A stretch of 64,000 bases of DNA from Tenericutes bacterium MO-XQ (GCA_002838185.1 CP017948.1:620001-684000); one strand, 5' to 3'. Shown: positions 46,907 to 55,579, counted from the first letter of the stretch. Notes: generated by a model not told the origin, from the sequence alone. Made by a program: numbers and translations.

Positions 46907-47019
46907 AGAGCAAAAAACTTGATATGGATGAATTTATTAAAGAGGAAAATATGAATCCCATAGTATTTCGTAGTTACAACCCAAAATAATAAAAAATTAA
47001 ATGGAGAGGATATTAAGTT

Positions 47020-47967
47020 ATGTTTGATGTTAACTACGTTTTTAAATATAATTCATTATCAGAACATGATATTAATAATCTAAGAAATAGTAAATTATTT
47101 TTAAGAACAGCGACCAAGTTTAATGATGTTTTTGATTCTACACCATATTACTCAGAAGAAATATTTTTGAAAATGCTGAAGAATCATGTTGATGAATTTG
47201 GAATGAATATTCCAGGAATGAGAAACTTCACTGATTTGTCATATCAAGATCAGTTTGAAAAATTTAAACTATACTTTAGGAATAATTATGACTCTACATT
47301 AAAAGACTCAGGACTAATCACTTGCTTTTCGAAAGCAAGTAACAACAATATAATGTGGGTTAGATATGCAAAGGAGTATGAAGGAGCTATATTTGTATAT
47401 GATAAAGATAAGTTAAAAAAATCTGCAATAGACAATCTGATGGATTTAAAAAGAAAGGGATTATTTAATATCCCTGATAATGTTCTTAGTAGAGGTGTTT
47501 GTTTAGAAGCGGTGAAGTATACTGAATTTCGTGCTGATATAAGTAGTGAGTTAGAAGAAACACTTAAATTCGTTTCTAAGCATGGGTATATTAATGATTT
47601 GAGTGATCCGAAATATAAAGAAGTTCATATGGATGATCAAGAGTTTAATGGAGTAACTAATAAAATGTTTTTTTATAAAACTAAAGAATGGGAATATGAA
47701 AAGGAAGTACGATTAGTTATACATAATTATTTCCCTGAAAAAGCAATTCCACATACAGATGAAGGTAAAAGTTTGTTGCTGACAATAAAGCCAGAAGCCG
47801 TAATTTTAGGATTCAAAACACCACAGACAATTGTAAAAAAAGTTATTAATATTTGCAAAGAACAAAATATATCAATGTATGGATCAGGACCTTATTATTT
47901 TGATAGAAAATGTGTAATCAAGGTCGAACCACTAAAAAATCAATTTATTAATGAAATGTTAAAATAG
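47020..47967 (+). CDS. DUF2971 domain protein
   Basis: The 315-residue protein shows the DUF2971 pattern: LRNSKLFLRTATKFNDVFDS near the N-terminus, CFSKASNNNIMWVRYA in the middle and KTKEWEYEKEVRLVI near residue 225. Family members often sit in defence islands, but their activity is unknown. It has its own ribosome site (GAGAGG) and leads a compact four-gene block in one direction. Confidence 0.75.
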   Translation: MFDVNYVFKYNSLSEHDINNLRNSKLFLRTATKFNDVFDSTPYYSEEIFLKMLKNHVDEFGMNIPGMRNFTDLSYQDQFEKFKLYFRNNYDSTLKDSGLITCFSKASNNNIMWVRYAKEYEGAIFVYDKDKLKKSAIDNLMDLKRKGLFNIPDNVLSRGVCLEAVKYTEFRADISSELEETLKFVSKHGYINDLSDPKYKEVHMDDQEFNGVTNKMFFYKTKEWEYEKEVRLVIHNYFPEKAIPHTDEGKSLLLTIKPEAVILGFKTPQTIVKKVINICKEQNISMYGSGPYYFDRKCVIKVEPLKNQFINEMLK

Positions 47968-48015
47968 AACATATTTAATAATATTTGTCTTAAAACATTT
48001 ATAGGAGGTAAACAG

Positions 48016-48927
48016 ATGATAAGGAATAAAGGAAGTTTTATCGTAGAAGAACTAAGCGAGTATGTTGTTTTTGATTTAGAAACAACAGGCCTAAGTCCAG
48101 AATATGATGAAATAATAGAATTTTCTGCTTGCCTTGTTATTAATAATGAAATTGTTTCAAGATATGAAACTTTAATCAAACCAGAATATGGAATTTCACC
48201 TTTTATTGAAGAACTTACAGGGATTAGAAATGATATGCTTGAGGATAAGCCTAAAATTGACGAAGTTTTGCCAAGCATATATGATTTTCTTAAAGATAAA
48301 GTACTACTTGGACATAATGTTCACTTTGATCTTAATTTCTTGTACGATGCTTTTAATAAGTATCTAAATCTTGAACTTAACAATGATTATGTTGATCTTT
48401 TGCGATTGACGAGAAAAGTATATCCTGAATATAAAACCCATAGACTTGAATTTTTGTCAAAAGAATTAAAAACTACAAACAAGCCTACACATAGAGCATT
48501 AAATGACGCACTTACTACATATGAAATATATGAATTGTGCAAACGATTCACTAAAGAAAAGAGCATTACATTTTCCGATTTGTTTCAGACTAGTTATCTG
48601 ACTGTAAATGATATTAAGTCTACAGTTAATGCGGAAGAAGATCATATTTTAAATGGTGAGATTTTTGTTTTTACTGGAACACTTGAAAAAATGGACAGAA
48701 AAAGTGCTTGGGAGTTGGTCGTGAAAAATGGTGGTGATATTGCTGATGGTGTTTCTAAAAAGGTGAACTATCTTGTTCTTGGAAATGGCGATTATCATCA
48801 AAGATTAAAAGGTGGAAAAAGCAATAAGATGAAAAAAGCAGAGGATTTAATTTTAAAAGGAAATGACCTGCAGATAATATCTGAAAATGTTTTTTATGAT
48901 ATGATTTACTTATATGATAATAAATAA
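48016..48927 (+). CDS. DnaQ-like 3'-5' exonuclease with BRCT domain
   Basis: Residues about 15-175 form a DEDDh exonuclease: FDLETTGLS (Exo I), GHNVHFDLNF (Exo II) and HRALNDALTTYE (Exo III). Residues about 215-300 form a BRCT domain (GEIFVFTGTLEKMDRKSAWE, GVSKKVNYLVLG). This pair of domains resembles the epsilon/DinG-like accessory exonucleases. It follows the DUF2971 gene by 48 bases with AGGAGG. It may degrade or process invading DNA, which is inference. Confidence 0.85.
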   Translation: MIRNKGSFIVEELSEYVVFDLETTGLSPEYDEIIEFSACLVINNEIVSRYETLIKPEYGISPFIEELTGIRNDMLEDKPKIDEVLPSIYDFLKDKVLLGHNVHFDLNFLYDAFNKYLNLELNNDYVDLLRLTRKVYPEYKTHRLEFLSKELKTTNKPTHRALNDALTTYEIYELCKRFTKEKSITFSDLFQTSYLTVNDIKSTVNAEEDHILNGEIFVFTGTLEKMDRKSAWELVVKNGGDIADGVSKKVNYLVLGNGDYHQRLKGGKSNKMKKAEDLILKGNDLQIISENVFYDMIYLYDNK

Positions 48928-48982
48928 TTACGATAAAAAATTAACATGTAAATTCTCTTACATGTAAATATTAGGAGGATAA

Positions 48983-49945
48983 ATGGCAAATACAACTGAA
49001 AGACAAGGGATAGGACATTGTTTAAAAATGGCATCATCATTTGATTGGATGTTTCGTGAACAGCCAATAGATGATATTGGCATTGATGCACACATGGAAA
49101 TAGTTGAAAAATCTGGAAAACCTAGACAACTGCTTGCTGTTCAAATTAAATCTGGTGCAAGTTGGTTTCGAGAACAAAAAGAGAAACATGTGATTTTTCG
49201 TGATATTAATGAAAGGCAATATAACTATTGGACTACTAACACTCTACCATGTATTGTTGTATTATATAATCCCCTCACTGAAGAGTGCATTTGGCAAAAA
49301 TTGACAAAGGAAACTATTGAAAGAACAATGAAAGGAAAAGGGAAAGGCTTTTTTGTGAAAGTTCCTATAGACCAAATTTTCTTAAATGATATATCACAAG
49401 AAAGACTACTATCTTTTACTAATTTACCTGAACATATTACAAATTATAACTTTCTATTATCACAAAAAGTTTTTATGCAAATAATCAATCAAGGTGGAGA
49501 AATCAAACTGCATTCTACAGAATGGATAAACAAGAGTAGTGGGAGAGGAGAAACCGAGTTGATTGTTGATGATGGAGAAACGGTGAAAAAATATCCCTAT
49601 CCATATTGGTTTCCATTCACTTCATACACAAAGGTTTTTCCAAAGGTATTTCCATGGGCAGATTTTTCTGCAGATGAAGACTTCTATGAGTTCGAAGATG
49701 AAGCTAATTGGCGTGAATATCATTGTTACTATGATAAGGAAGATGATGAGTGGCTAGTTGTTGGAGATACATTTGAAGATTACAAAAAGAGTTTATCACC
49801 AATGCGAAGTATTGTTCATTCAGGAGAAGTTGCTGAATACATGTTGATACTTAAATTAAATGATTTAGGTAAGTCCTTTCTTTTGGTTGATGATTTTGTT
49901 TCTAGAAAACAACCATACGTTAATGTAAGACCTAGTGATAAGTAA
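48983..49945 (+). CDS. DUF4365 protein, nuclease-like fold
   Basis: The 320-residue protein starts with a PD-(D/E)XK-like pattern: DDIGIDAHMEIVE followed by LLAVQIKSG (D...QxK), as in DUF4365 proteins found in defence systems. The rest is of unknown type, rich in aromatic residues (YPYPYWFPFTSYTKVFPKVF). AGGAGG lies in front of the ATG. It is the third gene of the block. Confidence 0.75.
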   Translation: MANTTERQGIGHCLKMASSFDWMFREQPIDDIGIDAHMEIVEKSGKPRQLLAVQIKSGASWFREQKEKHVIFRDINERQYNYWTTNTLPCIVVLYNPLTEECIWQKLTKETIERTMKGKGKGFFVKVPIDQIFLNDISQERLLSFTNLPEHITNYNFLLSQKVFMQIINQGGEIKLHSTEWINKSSGRGETELIVDDGETVKKYPYPYWFPFTSYTKVFPKVFPWADFSADEDFYEFEDEANWREYHCYYDKEDDEWLVVGDTFEDYKKSLSPMRSIVHSGEVAEYMLILKLNDLGKSFLLVDDFVSRKQPYVNVRPSDK

Positions 49946-49971
49946 TTAATTATAATTAAGGAGGATTTATT

Positions 49972-50373
49972 TTGACTAAAATAAAACTTAATGAAAAAAG
50001 TGAAGAAATATTAATCAAAAATAGAGAATATGAACTTGACCCTACAGAGGAGTATATTATTGATCTCGAATACGAGTTAGATTATCAACTAGCAATAATT
50101 CAAAGTTTTAACATTATGGGTCCAGCACCAGCCATTAAAAATTATCACGCATGGTTAAAGCAAAATAAATTTAGTGTAGAGTTACCGAATCCTACAAACG
50201 AATTTGTTGCATCTTTTTATGGTGTAAGACCACTTTGGAAAACAGCTTATTCACAAGGGATTGTTGTCAGGGCTATTAACGAAGATGATTACTATATAGT
50301 TATGGAGTGTAGTCGAGAAAACAAAGGTTACAAATATACAAAAATTATTTTAACATTGGGTGGTTGTATGTAG
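49972..50373 (+). CDS. Hypothetical protein, last gene of the block
   Basis: The 133-residue acidic, soluble protein has no motif I recognise. It starts at TTG after AAGGAGGA, 26 bases from the preceding stop, so it is probably co-transcribed and co-functional with the three genes before it. Confidence 0.55.
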   Translation: MTKIKLNEKSEEILIKNREYELDPTEEYIIDLEYELDYQLAIIQSFNIMGPAPAIKNYHAWLKQNKFSVELPNPTNEFVASFYGVRPLWKTAYSQGIVVRAINEDDYYIVMECSRENKGYKYTKIILTLGGCM

Positions 50374-50410
50374 GTTAATCAACCCATTCACTTATATAAT
50401 CTTAGAACTG

Positions 50411-50553
50411 AGCTTGATATATGGTGAGCGAGATCAGAGTTAAACTGATGAACTTACTTATTACATAATTAAATATGAACTTTTAGCATTATTTATAGTA
50501 AAGTTAGTCTAGAGGTTATCAAAAACAGTGATAAAGTCCATAATGACAAGACA
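50411..50553 (+). repeat. A-type module A6 (short form)
   Basis: It shares the ATATGGTGAGCGAGAT start with A3. Only one TTAGTCTAGAGG motif is left, so one 23-bp unit has been lost, and it ends AATGACAAGACA. It begins about 35 bases after the four-gene block. Confidence 0.85.
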
Positions 50554-50756
50554 ATTTGACATACAAGGGTTTGATACCCAACAATAAGTAGATAGTGGAA
50601 GACCCCATTTTGACACAATGAAATTGCTGCTAGAAAAAGTCGAAAAATAAAACCTCTAAACTAAGCCATAATTCAGGGGTGTAATTTTTTCGGGTGGGGG
50701 TGTAAAAATTTCCGTTAGGGGTGTAAAATTGTATCAAAATAGGTCATACAACCCAA
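50554..50756 (+). repeat. C-type module C7 (long form)
   Basis: It starts with GGTTTGATACCCAACAATAA and CCCATTTTGACACAA, like C2, then has GGGTGTAA motifs at 50677, 50698 and 50719 (21 bp apart), TTGTATCAAAATAGG and the end TCATACAACCCA. It directly abuts the end of A6. Confidence 0.9.
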
Positions 50757-50768
50757 TTTTGATTTAAT

Positions 50769-50830
50769 AAGACCTATTAAAGGGATAAGTGTACCTATGC
50801 TGGAGTATGCCTATTCTATCGGGAGGTCTT
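50769..50830 (+). promoter_or_regulatory. Possible structured leader before the RNase III gene
   Basis: AAGACCT and AGGTCTT enclose about 48 bases and are followed by a T-run. It could be a terminator-like or attenuator leader. RNase III genes are known to be autoregulated through cleavage of their leader, so the link is plausible but untested. Confidence 0.3.
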
Positions 50831-50866
50831 TTTTATTTTCTCGGACAAATAATAGGAGGAAATCAA

Positions 50867-51391
50867 ATGAAGGATTTAAAAGAACACATCGATGATGTAC
50901 AAAGAAAATGTAGTTACTATTTTAAGAACACAGATTTGCTGCTTCAAGCTTTCACAAGAAAGTCTTATTCAGCTGAATTTGGTGGGGAAAACAATGAGGT
51001 TTTAGAGTTCTTAGGCGATAGAGTTTTGGATTTTTATGTAACCAAAGTCATCGCTGAAAGATATGGATTTTTCAAATCTCAAACGGATACATATGATGAG
51101 CAAGAAGATAACGATGAATATTGCATTAAGGCTCATCGAAATGAGCAAGATTTTACTGAGCTGAAGAAAGAAATCGTAAGTAATGCGAATCTTGCTAGAA
51201 GAATTGAAGAGTTAGGTTTCAAGTCGATGATGTATTTGGGTCAAAGTGATATTGATAATCAAGTATGGAATCAAGAAAAGGTTAGAGCTGATCTATTCGA
51301 AGCCATTCTTGGTGCTATCGCAATCGACAGTGATTGGGATCCAGATGAGCTCCAAAACTCTGTGGAATTCATGCTTCAAATTGATGATTAA
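50867..51391 (+). CDS. RNase III catalytic domain, stop before dsRBD
   Basis: The 174-residue frame has the RNase III signature NEVLEFLGDRVLDFYV and the second metal-binding region DLFEAILGAIAIDSDWD, with a longer insert (SQTDTYDEQEDNDEY) between. ATG 50867 follows AGGAGG. It ends with TAA, but the following frame continues in register into a dsRNA-binding domain after 7 codons. This is an accessory RNase III, not the usual rnc context. Confidence 0.8.
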   Translation: MKDLKEHIDDVQRKCSYYFKNTDLLLQAFTRKSYSAEFGGENNEVLEFLGDRVLDFYVTKVIAERYGFFKSQTDTYDEQEDNDEYCIKAHRNEQDFTELKKEIVSNANLARRIEELGFKSMMYLGQSDIDNQVWNQEKVRADLFEAILGAIAIDSDWDPDELQNSVEFMLQIDD

Positions 51392-51412
51392 TTACATGAT
51401 GTAGAAGATGGC

Positions 51413-51682
51413 ATGGATGAGCTAAAAGAAAATCTAACACAGGATAATGCAGTCAGCACACTTAAAGAATTGGCTGAAAGTGGCAGATGCTCCATACCAC
51501 AATACGAGCTTCCTGATGAGCAAGTTTATGACGATGGTGAGTATTGGTGGTCATGCACCTGCTATGTTCGCAGCTGGTCCATTCAAAAAACAGCACTTTC
51601 TAAGTCGAAAAAGGGTGCCAAAAGGTATGTCGCTTATCTCGTTTTGTGTGACTTCTTTGGTATTGAACCAGAAGAAGAATAA
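51413..51682 (+). CDS. dsRNA-binding domain separated from RNase III by an in-frame stop
   Basis: The 89-residue frame (NAVSTLKELAESGRCSIPQY to GAKRYVAYLVLCDFFG) is a double-stranded RNA-binding domain with the conserved KKGAKR region. It is in the same frame as the RNase III domain, with one TAA between. It could be translated separately from ATG 51413, though only a weak ribosome site (GTAGAAG) is seen, or the pair is one gene with a nonsense mutation. Confidence 0.65.
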   Translation: MDELKENLTQDNAVSTLKELAESGRCSIPQYELPDEQVYDDGEYWWSCTCYVRSWSIQKTALSKSKKGAKRYVAYLVLCDFFGIEPEEE

Positions 51683-52058
51683 TTTAAGATAACTGCCTAT
51701 AAGGTACTTGGATTCCCATTATATAGAAATGCTTCCCAGATAACACTAGGTTATGGTAATATTCCGCATACAAGTAAAAACAGATCCCGAGATAGATTCA
51801 ATATGAAATGCTCATAGCTCAAGGTTATGGGCATTTTTCATCCTTAAAGGTGTCTTTATTTTCTATCATAGAAAATATTACTTAGATTAAACAATATAAT
51901 TAACTCAAAACCATAATAAAAAATTCTTGTTCATCGAAATAAGTTGGGAAAAATGACTTAAAACCTGAAATGCACCTAATATTCGTTACAATCTATTTGT
52001 TTTGATGCTAAAAAAATGCATAAAAAAACGATGAAGCAATCTAAAGAAGTTGTTTTTA
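51683..52058. other. Non-coding stretch with one terminator
   Basis: Apart from the hairpin at 51806-51838 I see no gene or module in this AT-rich stretch. Confidence 0.5.
51806..51838 (+). terminator. Intrinsic terminator
   Basis: AATGCTCATA pairs with TATGGGCATT around a short loop, followed by T residues. Confidence 0.75.
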
Positions 52059-52114
52059 TTGACTCCATAGTTTATTGTGATATAATAAATCTATATGAAT
52101 GAACGCTCATATAG
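52059..52114 (+). promoter_or_regulatory. Promoter and CadC operator
   Basis: TTGACT (52059-52064), a 16-base spacer and TATAAT (52081-52086) are followed by the inverted repeat CTATATGA...TCATATAG (52091-52114), a CadC-type operator. Confidence 0.8.
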
Positions 52115-52127
52115 ATAGGAGATTAGT

Positions 52128-52499
52128 ATGGATCAAAAAGATATAATAGAGTTTTGTGAATGTAATGTTCTTCACCCTGAAAAAATTGAAATAGCCCATA
52201 AAAACTTACTAGATAATGAATCTATTTCACTGCTAACTTTGTTCTTCAAAACATTTAGCGATCCCACAAGAATGAAAATCATATTGGCATTAAAAGAAAC
52301 CGAGTTGTGTGTATGCGATCTGTCTGCTGTGATCAATGTCAGTCAATCCGCTGTCTCACATCAATTGAAAACCTTAAGAGAGAATCGTTTGGTTAAATAC
52401 CGAAAAGAGGGAAATGTTGTTTATTACTCGCTTGACGATGACCACGTCCACGTCCACGTGTTAATAACTCAAGCAATGAATCATCTAAAACATAAGTAG
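52128..52499 (+). CDS. cadC: Cadmium/lead-responsive repressor CadC
   Basis: The 123-residue ArsR protein has the CadC metal site ELCVCD with both cysteines and N-terminal cysteines (FCECNVLHPE). The HTH is NVSQSAVSHQLKTLRE. Near the C-terminus DDDHVHVHVLI carries an extra HVHV relative to the paralogue at 26476, from three tandem copies of a six-base unit (CACGTC). It precedes cadA by 14 bases. Confidence 0.88.
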   Translation: MDQKDIIEFCECNVLHPEKIEIAHKNLLDNESISLLTLFFKTFSDPTRMKIILALKETELCVCDLSAVINVSQSAVSHQLKTLRENRLVKYRKEGNVVYYSLDDDHVHVHVLITQAMNHLKHK

Positions 52500-52513
52500 A
52501 ATGGAGAAAAAAC

Positions 52514-54856
52514 ATGAAAGAGATTAAATATAGTTTATCAGAAATTAGCTGTGCGAGTTGTGCAGATAAGATTGAACAAAAGATAAAGAAGTTAAACGGA
52601 GTTGAGGAAGGTTATTTAAACTTTGTTACAAAAGAAATCAAGGTACAAGTTGCGGATTCAACTGATACTGCAAGACTATTTGACACGATTAAAAAAATTG
52701 TGAAAGATGAAGAAGGTGATGTCGAGGTATGTGAACTAACCCCAAATGTCATTTATGCAATAGATGGTTTAGACTGTGCAAATTGTGCGGCTAAGATTGA
52801 AGAAAAATTAAACAAAACCGAAGGAATTTTAGGTGCCAACGTTGATTTTATAGCAAAAAAACTGACACTTCAATTCAAAAATTCGCTAGATCAAAAACGT
52901 ATAGAAGAAAAGGTTCAAAAAATTATTGATAAAATTGAACCAGGCGTAACGATAGCACAATCAAATGTGAAGAATGAAGATCACGTGGATGAAGAATCAT
53001 CAATGACGAAAGATTTAATCATCTTCGGTATAGGTATCTTACTATTTATTGGAGGATTATTGATTGCTGAAGGAACGGTTTTTCGTTATGTATTACTTAT
53101 ACTAAGTTATTTCATCATCGGTGGAGAAGTTGTACTGAAGGCAGTCAATAACATATATCGAGGTAAGGTGTTCGATGAAAACTTCTTAATGACGATAGCA
53201 ACTATGGGTGCATTTGCTATTGGAGAGCATCCTGAAGCAGTTGCAGTTATGATTTTTTATAAGGTCGGTGAATTTTTCCAAGACGTAGCAGTCAATCGAT
53301 CCAGAAGATCCATAAAAAAATTGATGTCAATCAGACCTGATGTCGCAACGATTAAAAAAGGCAACACTTCTGTGGAAATGCGTGTTGAAGACGTTCAAAC
53401 TGGAGAGATAATGATCATTAAACCAGGCGAAAGAATTCCACTTGATGGTGAAGTGTTGTCAGGAGATTCCACAATTGACACAAAAATTCTAACAGGAGAA
53501 TCTGTGCCTGTAAATGTTACAAAAGGTGAGATGGTACTCTCTGGTTGTATTAATATCAATGGTTTATTGACCGTTAAAGTTACCAAACTCGCAAGCGAAT
53601 CAACTGTTTCTAAGGTACTTGAAATGGTTGAAAATGCAACCAGCAAAAAAGCACCAACCGAGAAATTTATCACTAAATTTGCACGAGTATATACTCCAAT
53701 TGTCACTTCGTTGGCTGTTTTGATTGCGGTAATACCACCACTCGTTATACAAGGTGCAACTTTTGAGGAATGGATCTACAGAGCACTTATATTCTTAGTT
53801 ATTTCGTGTCCATGTGCACTCGTTGTATCGATTCCGCTTGGTTTCTTTGGTGGTATTGGAGCTGCATCAAGAAATGGTATCTTAGTTAAAGGTGGAAACT
53901 ACCTAGAAGCATTAAATAACATTGAGATTGCAGTTTTTGATAAGACTGGCACATTGACTGAGGGAACGTTTACAGTGACTGAAATCAATACAGCTAATGG
54001 TGCAACACAAGAAGAGTTGCTCGAAAAAGCAGCTTATGTGGAAAGTTTTTCTAATCATCCTATCGCTGTCTCAGTCGTCAATAAATACAATAAAGAAATA
54101 GATCAAAGTTTAATAACTGATGTTGAAGAAATATCTGGACACGGTGTAAAAGCAACTTATCAAAATGATATCATTGCAATCGGGAATGCTAGATTGATGA
54201 AAAGAGAAGGTGTTGAATTCAAGGAATCTGTTTCGTTGGGTTCAATTATATACATCGCTATCAATGGAAAATATGTTGGAAATATTGTTGTCTCAGATCA
54301 GATAAAGAAAGACTCAAAAGCAGCTATCAAAATGTTGAAATCATTAGGCATTAAAAAAACTGTCATGCTAACTGGTGATAAGAAATTAGTTGCTGATACA
54401 GTTGGACAAGAGTTAGATATCGATGAAATTCATAGCGAATTGTTGCCTGAAGATAAGCTCAATATTGTAGAGAAGTTATTACTCCAAAAATCGAGCAGAG
54501 GGAAGCTGTTCTTTGTAGGTGATGGTATCAACGATACACCAGTATTAGCGAGAGCTGATATTGGAATTGCTATGGGTGGACTCGGTGCCGATGCAGCCAT
54601 CGATGTAGCTGATGTCGTGATTATGAATGATGAACCTTCTAAGATAGGTACTGCGGTCTTTGTGGCAAAGAGAACCAGAAAGATTGTTTGGCAAAATATA
54701 TACTTCGCATTAGGAGTTAAATTCCTGTTTTTAGCCTTAGGAGCTATCGGAATTGCAACTATGTGGGAAGCCGTGATTGCTGATGTCGGAGTATCATTAT
54801 TAGCAGTACTAAATGCAATGAGGGTACTCAAATATAACTATAAAATAAATAATTAA
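52514..54856 (+). CDS. cadA: Cd/Zn/Pb-exporting P1B-2 ATPase CadA
   Basis: The 780-residue pump has two HMA domains (ISCASC near residue 15 and LDCANC near 90), CPC in VISCPCALVVSIP near 431, DKTGTLT near 475, HP locus SNHPIAVSV, GDGINDTPVL and the TM8 aspartate in VIADVG. These mark the P1B-2 group. It exports Cd, Zn and Pb across the membrane under CadC control. Two disrupted relatives lie at 26854/31038 and 55580. Confidence 0.92.
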   Translation: MKEIKYSLSEISCASCADKIEQKIKKLNGVEEGYLNFVTKEIKVQVADSTDTARLFDTIKKIVKDEEGDVEVCELTPNVIYAIDGLDCANCAAKIEEKLNKTEGILGANVDFIAKKLTLQFKNSLDQKRIEEKVQKIIDKIEPGVTIAQSNVKNEDHVDEESSMTKDLIIFGIGILLFIGGLLIAEGTVFRYVLLILSYFIIGGEVVLKAVNNIYRGKVFDENFLMTIATMGAFAIGEHPEAVAVMIFYKVGEFFQDVAVNRSRRSIKKLMSIRPDVATIKKGNTSVEMRVEDVQTGEIMIIKPGERIPLDGEVLSGDSTIDTKILTGESVPVNVTKGEMVLSGCININGLLTVKVTKLASESTVSKVLEMVENATSKKAPTEKFITKFARVYTPIVTSLAVLIAVIPPLVIQGATFEEWIYRALIFLVISCPCALVVSIPLGFFGGIGAASRNGILVKGGNYLEALNNIEIAVFDKTGTLTEGTFTVTEINTANGATQEELLEKAAYVESFSNHPIAVSVVNKYNKEIDQSLITDVEEISGHGVKATYQNDIIAIGNARLMKREGVEFKESVSLGSIIYIAINGKYVGNIVVSDQIKKDSKAAIKMLKSLGIKKTVMLTGDKKLVADTVGQELDIDEIHSELLPEDKLNIVEKLLLQKSSRGKLFFVGDGINDTPVLARADIGIAMGGLGADAAIDVADVVIMNDEPSKIGTAVFVAKRTRKIVWQNIYFALGVKFLFLALGAIGIATMWEAVIADVGVSLLAVLNAMRVLKYNYKINN

Positions 54857-54937
54857 CTTAAATTATACTAACTTATTAGAGTTTATTCAATTTAAGGCTA
54901 TGTTTTTTTAACAAGTTTCTAATAAAAACAGCTTCAT

Positions 54938-55060
54938 TAAGCCATAATTTAGGGGTGCTAAACTTTTACACGATTTGACGCAAGGGTGCTAAAAAATTGC
55001 ACGATATAACACTAGGGTGCTAAAATATTTACACGATTTAAAGGTCGGGGGGCTAAAATT
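54938..55060 (+). repeat. C/D hybrid module C8
   Basis: GGGTGCTAA motifs start near 54953, 54984, 55015 and 55049, spaced 31 to 34 bp, and between them lie ACACGATTT, GCACGATAT and ACACGATTT. So the C and D motifs alternate in one array. A TTGTATTAGCCC end replaces the usual right arm. Confidence 0.85.
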
Positions 55061-55084
55061 GTATTAGCCCTCAATACCTTAGAC

Positions 55085-55155
55085 AAAAAGCAACTCCATC
55101 CGAAAATGAGTAAAACTCCGTTGGAAACAGAGTAAAACTCCGTAATGACAAGACA
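55085..55155 (+). repeat. B-type module B4
   Basis: Three AACTCC motifs about 22 bp apart run into AATGACAAGACA. It follows C8 by about 25 bases. Confidence 0.9.
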
Positions 55156-55449
55156 ATCCACAATAGGTAAAGTGGCTAATAATGTAAATGCTGCATCAAA
55201 GGCTTATGTGAATGCTCAAATCACACAGGCTATAACGCAATTTGCAATTGAGAAAGCAGTTTTAAAATCAGTACAGATGGTAGCTTATATACATTCGATG
55301 ATTCATCATCAACTGATGAAATAAAGATACAAGGAGTTACCATTTATTTATCTTCTTTAGAAGAATGGCTAAAAGCTTATAAAGCTATGAATAGAAAAGA
55401 TAAAATTTCAATAATTGAGAACCACCTCAATGAGAATAGTATGAATTAG
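55156..55449 (+). pseudogene. Two gene fragments joined out of frame
   Basis: The first frame (STIGKVANNVNAASKAYVNA) resembles a linker region of polymorphic toxins and ends near 55323. From about 55262 a second frame (FKISTDGSLYTFDDSS, later SSLEEWLKAYKAMNRKDK) encodes the tail of an unrecognised soluble protein, ending at TAG 55447. Neither has a start. They look like leftovers from successive rearrangements. Confidence 0.5.
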
Positions 55450-55475
55450 TTGTGAAAAATTAATATATAAATAAA

Positions 55476-55579
55476 ATATGAACTTTTAGCATTATTTATA
55501 GTAAAGTTAGTCAAGAGGTTGTAGTAAAGTTAGTCTAGAGGTTATCAAAAACAGTGATAAAGTCCATAATGACAAGACA
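55476..55579 (+). repeat. A-type module A7 (shortest form)
   Basis: It starts at ATATGAACTTTTAGCATT, has two TTAGTC motifs 23 bp apart and ends AATGACAAGACA. The next base is inside a cadA reading frame. Confidence 0.9.

Noticed and set aside
20010-55579. Classical integron cassette array
   Set aside because: No tyrosine integrase IntI and no attC-like folded sites are visible; the modules are phased direct repeats. The shared direction is retained as a finding only.
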